From assembly GCA_963807425.1 (NCBI GenBank), contig CAWEBZ010000012.1:581957-645956 (forward strand): a DNA stretch of 64,000 nt, given 5' to 3'. Shown here piece by piece: positions 59,696 to 64,000 of the stretch. Both the position numbers and the translations under genes were made by a program. This DNA comes from VRUE01 sp963807425 (GTDB lineage Bacteria > Actinomycetota > Thermoleophilia > Solirubrobacterales > 70-9). Position 1 is the stretch's first letter. Every line of letters begins with the position of its first letter. The notes below the pieces were generated by a model. It saw only the letters and a program-made list of their open reading frames with translations, was not told the origin of the DNA and ran no database searches.

Positions 59696-60487
59696 TTATG
59701 CCCCGCCGGCGCCTACCGGCACGGGGTCGGTCTCGGTGTCTTGGACTACCGACTCAACCAGCGCAGCCGGTACTTCCTGGTCTAGCTCGCCAACCCATTT
59801 GCGGAACTCGCCCGGCGGCTCGACGACGACGGTCGCCCGCATCGTGGAGTGGCCGAAACCGCAGAGCTCGGTGCAGACCAGCTGATAGGTGCCAACCTTG
59901 TCCGGGGTGACGATGGCAGTCGTGGTGATGCCCGGCACGTTGTCCTTCTTGATCCGCCACTCGGGCACCCAGAAGGAGTGGATCACGTCTTGGGCGTGCA
60001 TCTTGAAGTGGACCTGGCGGTTGAGTGGCACGTGCAGCTCCCCCTCGGACCAGACGTTGCCCTTGCCCGGATAGCCGAAGCTCCAGGCGAACTGCTGCGA
60101 GAAGACCTGGACCGTGAGCGGGTTCTTGACCGGCTCCTCGATTTCGTCCAGGACCTTCCAGCTGTAGCCGGCGCCGAAGAGGACGATGATCGTCGGGATC
60201 ACGGTCCAAGCGACCTCGAGGCGGGTGTTGCCGTGAATCGGCTCGCCGTCGGACTCGTCGCCCGGCTTGGCCTTGAATTTCCACAGCGCGTAGAAGAGCA
60301 TCACCATCACCAGCGAGAAGACGAAGGCCGAGAGGACGATCATCACGTCGAGCAGTTGGTCGATCTTCGGTGCCGCAGTCGAGGCCTGCTGACCGTCCCA
60401 GCTGATCGGCAGCATCACGGCCGAAATGACCACGGTCAGGGCAATCGTCGCGGCGAACATCTTCGCTATCGGGAGGCGGCCAATCAT
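59696..60487 (-). CDS. ctaC: Cytochrome c oxidase subunit II
   Basis: 263 residues: two transmembrane helices, cupredoxin domain with QQFAWSFGYPGKGNVW, VIHSFWVPEWRIKKDNVPG and an intact CuA site CTELCGFGHSTM (His-170, Cys-205, Glu-207, Cys-209, His-213, Met-216). It passes electrons from cytochrome c to subunit I. First gene of the CtaC-CtaD-USP-CtaE operon. Confidence 0.95.
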   Translation of the reverse strand: MIGRLPIAKMFAATIALTVVISAVMLPISWDGQQASTAAPKIDQLLDVMIVLSAFVFSLVMVMLFYALWKFKAKPGDESDGEPIHGNTRLEVAWTVIPTIIVLFGAGYSWKVLDEIEEPVKNPLTVQVFSQQFAWSFGYPGKGNVWSEGELHVPLNRQVHFKMHAQDVIHSFWVPEWRIKKDNVPGITTTAIVTPDKVGTYQLVCTELCGFGHSTMRATVVVEPPGEFRKWVGELDQEVPAALVESVVQDTETDPVPVGAGGA

Positions 60488-60502
60488 CGGCGGGGGCGCA
60501 TT

Positions 60503-61900
60503 CTATGCAAGCGGCAGACGGTCAAGGTCGCCCCGCGAAGCGGCGATCACGCCGCGGGCGACGCCCTCCCAGCTCCAGAGCTGGCGGACGGTCTCGACCA
60601 GCGCCTCCTGAGCCGGCACCTGCTCGGACTCCGGCAGGCCCAGCCAACCATCGAGGCGCTCGGCGATCGCCTCGACAGCTCCCACCTCGACCGGAAACGA
60701 GGTCAACCGCCCGATCCCAGCAGGCAGCGCCGCCGCCAGCTGCCGGGACACCTCCAGCATCCCCGAGTGGCCTGCCGATATCGGCAGGGCTCCACAGGCC
60801 GCCGCCTCCGCAGCGACCATCCCGAAGGCCTCGGGGAAGGTGCTCGGCATCACCAGGGCCTCGGTGTCCGGCAGCAGCTCGGCGACCTGATCGTGCTCCA
60901 ACCGACCGATGAACTCGACCGAGCCCGCGGCTTCCTTGGCGGCCTCGACATAGCCCGCCGGGGGGTCGGCGAGGAACGCGGAGAGAATCGAGAGGGACTC
61001 CTCCTCCCCGCCCTCAAGCCCCCGCCCCATCCGCGCAACCTCACGCGCGTCATCGAGATCCCCAGACTCAAGAGCAACCAGAAGCCTTCTCAACCCCGCC
61101 TCGTACTCGCCGTAGCCAGCAATCCGAAGCTGCGCGTCGGGGTGCTTGGCTCGCACCAGCGGCCACGCAGCCAGCAGCAAATCCACACCCTTGGACACGA
61201 TCAGCTTCCCCACGAAAACGACCCTCCGCGGGTGGTGTGGGGGGAGGGGGGCCGAGGACGCAGTTCCCGCCCGCAGGCCCCCCTCCCCCCGCGACAGGAC
61301 CCGCGGCCGAAACGCCTCCGTATCAACGCCAGGAGGCCCGAGACGAGTCTTCGCCTCTAGTCCATCGACGTCCGGCAGCGCCTCCCAAAGAGACTCAGCC
61401 GTGTGGCGGGATCCGACAAGCACCCCCGAGGCCGCTTCCATCCCTTCGCGGGCATAAGGCAAGAAGCGCGGGTGCGGCTTGACCGTGTACTCGAGAGCCG
61501 AGCCGTGGATCTTGGCCGCGAAGGGGCCGATATCGGCTCGGGCGAGGATCGCCGGCCCCATCACGAGGTGGTTGGCGAGCGCCGCATCGACGCCGCCGAT
61601 GCGCTCCACGACCTCGCGCACCGCGGCGACGTTGGCGTCGATGTAGCGGTCGAGCTCCTCGTCGGTGAGCTCTGGGAAGGCCTTGACCTCGAAGCCCTCA
61701 TATGGGTCCTTGACATAGACCGGGAGCAGGCCGTGGATGTCCGGGTTGTGGATCTCGACGCCCTCCAGCTCGACCTCGCGGTCCTGGCAGAGGAGATGGA
61801 CCTCGTGGCCGAGCCGGGCCAGGGCCTGGGAGAGGTTGGCGTTGTAGATGTTGCTGCCTGTGCCGCGCAGCATGTAGCCGTGGAAGAGGAGGACGCGCAT
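60503..61900 (-). CDS. GT4-family glycosyltransferase
   Basis: 465 residues. RVLLFHGYMLRGTGSNIYNA is the GT4 N-terminus, and VVFVGKLIVSKGVDLLLAAW and TEALVMPSTFPEAFGMVAAE are the donor-binding blocks with the E-x7-E acid pair. It transfers a sugar from a nucleotide-sugar donor; acceptor unknown. An insertion of about 60 residues (RVLSRGEGGLRAGTASSAPL) sits before the second domain. Confidence 0.85.
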   Translation of the reverse strand: MRVLLFHGYMLRGTGSNIYNANLSQALARLGHEVHLLCQDREVELEGVEIHNPDIHGLLPVYVKDPYEGFEVKAFPELTDEELDRYIDANVAAVREVVERIGGVDAALANHLVMGPAILARADIGPFAAKIHGSALEYTVKPHPRFLPYAREGMEAASGVLVGSRHTAESLWEALPDVDGLEAKTRLGPPGVDTEAFRPRVLSRGEGGLRAGTASSAPLPPHHPRRVVFVGKLIVSKGVDLLLAAWPLVRAKHPDAQLRIAGYGEYEAGLRRLLVALESGDLDDAREVARMGRGLEGGEEESLSILSAFLADPPAGYVEAAKEAAGSVEFIGRLEHDQVAELLPDTEALVMPSTFPEAFGMVAAEAAACGALPISAGHSGMLEVSRQLAAALPAGIGRLTSFPVEVGAVEAIAERLDGWLGLPESEQVPAQEALVETVRQLWSWEGVARGVIAASRGDLDRLPLA

Positions 61901-61932
61901 CGCTGCCGCGCAAGCTATTAGTCTTCGCGGCG

Positions 61933-62196
61933 ATGAACGACCGTCAGCTCTACAGGATGCGCGCTCCGGCCTCCGGCCGCGAGGCGCTCGCCTACGCCAA
62001 GCCCGGAAAGGTCTACCTCGATCGCGAGACCGGCGAGGAGATGGAGCCGGTGGCGATGGTGCTGCCGCTGGCCCCCTCGCCCTCGGCCCTCCCCCGCACG
62101 CCGGACAACCTCCGCGCCTGCCGCCGTTGCGACCAGCTGATCGGCTTGGACGTCAGCGACTGCCCGCATTGCGGGCTCAGGCAAGAAGCTCTCTAG
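61933..62196 (+). CDS. Small zinc-ribbon protein
   Basis: 87 residues with a C-terminal C-x2-C...C-x2-C ribbon (ACRRCDQLIGLDVSDCPHCG). The N-terminal half is basic and contains LDRETGEEMEPVAMV. Typical of small actinobacterial zinc-ribbon proteins; partner unknown. Divergent from the GT4 gene, convergent through the hairpin element. Confidence 0.65.
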   Translation: MNDRQLYRMRAPASGREALAYAKPGKVYLDRETGEEMEPVAMVLPLAPSPSALPRTPDNLRACRRCDQLIGLDVSDCPHCGLRQEAL

Positions 62197-62295
62197 GGGC
62201 ATCCGGCCGGCGCATCTCGGCGTCCTCACTCGCTCGCGTGCAGAGCACGCTTCGCTCACTGCGTCCTTGAGCTACTTGGTCGGATGCCCCTAGAG
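62191..62295. repeat. Intergenic hairpin repeat, copy B (inverted)
   Basis: Arms CTCTAGGGGCATCCGGCC and GGTCGGATGCCCCTAGAG pair except for one base. Inverted, the core is the same as copy A (45138-45240): CAAGGACGCAG, GCGTGCTCTGCACGCGAGCG, GAGGACGCCGA.ATGCGCCGG. Different arm sequence but intact pairing argues for selection on structure. It lies between convergent genes ending 62196 and 62290, overlapping both ends. Confidence 0.75.
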
Positions 62296-62496
62296 ACGCT
62301 TAATGGTCCGACCGTGGTGCTCGCGCCAGTGCTGAAAGCGCTCTGGGCCAAAGAGATAGACCATGCCGACCACACAGAGGCCGAACCCGATCAGATAGGC
62401 CACCCCCGCGCTGGCGTTGGTCAGGCCAACCACGATTCCGCCAAGTGCTCCGAGCGTGTAGGCCATTGCCGCCTCGGATCGGACAAAACGTTTCAT
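62290..62496 (-). CDS. Small two-helix membrane protein
   Basis: 68 residues from ATG 62496: charged start (KRFVRSEAAMA) and two helices (YTLGALGGIVVGLTNASAG, VAYLIGFGLCVVGMVYLF), basic end (WREHHGRTIKR). Its ATG overlaps the stop of the previous gene (TAATG), so both are coupled. Function unknown. Confidence 0.55.
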   Translation of the reverse strand: MKRFVRSEAAMAYTLGALGGIVVGLTNASAGVAYLIGFGLCVVGMVYLFGPERFQHWREHHGRTIKRL

Positions 62497-62747
62497 TACG
62501 CAGAGCTTACCTGAAGCAGCAGCGATGCAAAGTAGAACAGCGCGCCCAGGCGGAAGCCCCAAATGCCGCCACTGTGGACCGCTCGGTCGCGTCGCTGCGG
62601 CGACGATTCGCCATACATCACAGCAGCAAGGATTCCGCCGGCACCCGCCATCGCGAATGGGAAGCCGAGTCCGATGCTGTCGGGCCACGGATCCTCAACC
62701 CGCGGCAGGAGAGAAATAAGGCCCAGCCCTAGAACGATCAGCGCCAT
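62496..62747 (-). CDS. Small membrane protein
   Basis: 83 residues: MALIVLGLGLISLLPRVEDP, IGLGFPFAMAGAGGILAAVM and GFRLGALFYFASLLLQVSS, three hydrophobic segments. Operon with the next gene (TAATG overlap). No family recognised. Confidence 0.5.
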   Translation of the reverse strand: MALIVLGLGLISLLPRVEDPWPDSIGLGFPFAMAGAGGILAAVMYGESSPQRRDRAVHSGGIWGFRLGALFYFASLLLQVSSA

Positions 62748-62890
62748 TCCCGGACCCTGACCCCTGACAACGCTCGGTTGGTGCGCCGAATGTCACGGCA
62801 AGGTCATATATACCGCTCCAATAGTCGGCTCCGGCTGCTTGGCGGGGGCCGCCGCTCTGCCGAACGGGCGTCCCACAGCGACTTTCGCAG

Positions 62891-63598
62891 CTACGGTTTC
62901 TTGACGAGAGTCGCCGTGTAGAGCAGGCGGGCGTTGGAGTAGTAGCAGCCGTAGGTCTTCGTTTTGCCGACGCCCTGCTGGGGGTGACCGCCCTGGATGT
63001 CCTCCTTGGAAGAGCAGTGGCCGCTGAGGCGGCTGCCGCGCCAGGTTTCTTCTTCGCTGACGTTGAAGGCGAACATCGGTGCCCAGGTTGGGATCGTCAG
63101 GGCGACGGTCTGACCGCGCAGGATGGTGAGTGGGCGCTCGAGGGCGAAGATCACCGAGCTGCCGAAGTAGGGGTTGAGGATCTCGATCGGGCTCTGGCGG
63201 ACCAGGGTGTATTTGGGCGGGTTGGAGTCCTCGACCGGGCGCAGGACGCCGATCCGGGCCTGCGAGGGGCCACCGAGGAATTCGTCGAAGAAGCTGACCT
63301 CGTTGGTGGTGGTGTCAGTGTCTGCCTTCGACGGGCGCGCGAGCGTTATCGACCAGGCGACGATCTTGCCGTCGAAGGGCGCCTCGTAGGGTTTGGCGAC
63401 ACCGCCGGCGATCGCCTGGAAGCCGGTTACGTGACCCTCCACCCGGCAGGGAACGACCTCGACGTTGTTGACGATTTTGCCGGGGCAGGACGGCGGCGGC
63501 GTGGTTGCCGTCTTGCCGAGGACGACGACCTGGGCGGGCGCCGAATCGGCCGCGCCCGGCGAGATCGCCGCGACCAGCGCGATCAGCGCGCAGGCCAT
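62891..63598 (-). CDS. Secreted protein of unknown function
   Basis: I use ATG 63598 (MACALIALVAAISPGAADS), a short signal sequence; the upstream frame has AAGGAG but no in-frame start codon, so a longer leader is possible. The 235-residue product has SCPGKIVNNVEVVPCRVEGH, TNEVSFFDEFLGGPSQARIG, FALERPLTILRGQTVALTIP and TYGCYYSNARLLYTATLVKK: beta-rich and with conserved Cys pairs. This looks like a secreted Thermoleophilia family; no function known. Confidence 0.55.
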   Translation of the reverse strand: MACALIALVAAISPGAADSAPAQVVVLGKTATTPPPSCPGKIVNNVEVVPCRVEGHVTGFQAIAGGVAKPYEAPFDGKIVAWSITLARPSKADTDTTTNEVSFFDEFLGGPSQARIGVLRPVEDSNPPKYTLVRQSPIEILNPYFGSSVIFALERPLTILRGQTVALTIPTWAPMFAFNVSEEETWRGSRLSGHCSSKEDIQGGHPQQGVGKTKTYGCYYSNARLLYTATLVKKP

Positions 63599-63790
63599 GG
63601 CCAGCGCAAACAGCGCACGAGACCTGCCACCGACTCGGTTTTCGACTGCTCCTTGCAAGATTCTCAACCTGCAACCCGGCCTTTTAACCAGGGTTGCGGC
63701 CACGATTCTGCCGTCCGCAGCGGTCGAATGCGGTGCCACGGCAGCTTTGCACGATCCCGGCCAGGTGCGCTCTGTAGGGTTGCCTGCCGG

Positions 63791-63994
63791 ATGGCGGCGC
63801 CGGACCAAGCAGAGCAATTCATCCCCGCCGGGCTCGCCTCGCTGGGGATCGAGGCTGACGAGATCGACCTTGCGGTGATGAACGCTGCACACGGGATGTT
63901 CTGGCCGGCGATCCGCGCCCTGCTCTCGCTCGACCTGGGCGAGCTCGAGCCGGAGCGCAATACCGACCTCTCCCGGGCGCCGGAGCAATCGTGA
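63791..63994 (+). CDS. AtzG-like small subunit
   Basis: 67 residues: AEQFIPAGLASLGIEADEID, LAVMNAAHGMFWPAIRALLS and ELEPERNTDLSRAPEQS. The pattern, ending in DLSRAP, matches the small AtzG-like (DUF4089) helper subunits that precede amidases. The next gene starts at GTG 63991 overlapping its TGA (GTGA). Confidence 0.6.
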   Translation: MAAPDQAEQFIPAGLASLGIEADEIDLAVMNAAHGMFWPAIRALLSLDLGELEPERNTDLSRAPEQS

Positions 63995-64000
63995 GCGCCC
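63991..64000 (+). CDS. Start of downstream gene (partial)
   Basis: GTG 63991 starts a frame (GTG AGC GCC) that runs off the window. Its overlap with the AtzG-like gene suggests an amidase-family partner, but only three codons are present. Confidence 0.3.

Overview
The window is GC-rich chromosomal DNA that looks like a Gram-positive, aerobic actinobacterium of the Thermoleophilia/Solirubrobacterales type. This is an inference from an actinobacterial CtaC-D-E/CtaA/CtaB set, a MFSKLSTHFG...GGAYAA collagen-like gene remnant, several secreted families typical of that class, and many small membrane proteins; no rRNA is present to fix it. Three tRNA genes (His, Arg, Pro) are intact.

Layout. 0-7.5 kb is an accessory, partly AT-richer zone with small membrane or secreted genes, tRNA-like debris, dispersed repeats, an inverted pair of about 350 bp cassettes, and a 576 bp element with terminal inverted repeats. 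7.5-15.4 kb holds a GGDEF/degenerate HD-GYP sensor and a likely operon of a secreted FGE-like protein, a beta-propeller and a sulfatase. 15.46-17.72 kb looks like a mini-island bounded by tRNA-His and a copy of its 3' half; its cargo is a polyglycine-hydrolase-like serine hydrolase. 17.8-36.2 kb is mostly ordinary housekeeping: amidotransferase, a cluster of tiny membrane proteins, MsrA, SDR/TetR pair, and a DUF1015-PduO-OsmC-SDR-Nudix run, peroxiredoxin, thiolase. 36.4-42.8 kb is a fatty-acid beta-oxidation cluster ending in an alkyl-sulfatase-like gene; a YWTD propeller gene follows. Nearly every gene from 36.4 to 43.4 kb carries single-base frameshifts. 44.6-49.2 kb holds GreA, TrxB, an ArsR-like regulator, a tiny ORF with a sequestered ribosome site, and two membrane genes.

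49.3-60.5 kb is the respiratory region and the most striking part. One oxidase (minus strand, CtaC-CtaD-tandem USP-CtaE) keeps every expected haem and copper ligand. A second subunit II/subunit I pair (plus strand, upstream of ctaB) is intact in frame and strongly conserved in fold, but has lost CuA cysteines, all three CuB histidines, the high-spin haem histidine and one low-spin haem histidine. It is a candidate cofactor-poor oxidase-like complex. 60.5-64 kb closes with a GT4 glycosyltransferase, small zinc-ribbon and membrane proteins, a secreted protein and the start of an AtzG-like/amidase pair.

Two roughly 100 bp intergenic elements (45.14-45.24 and 62.19-62.30 kb) share a core but have different, self-complementary arms, which points to selection on a hairpin between convergent genes.
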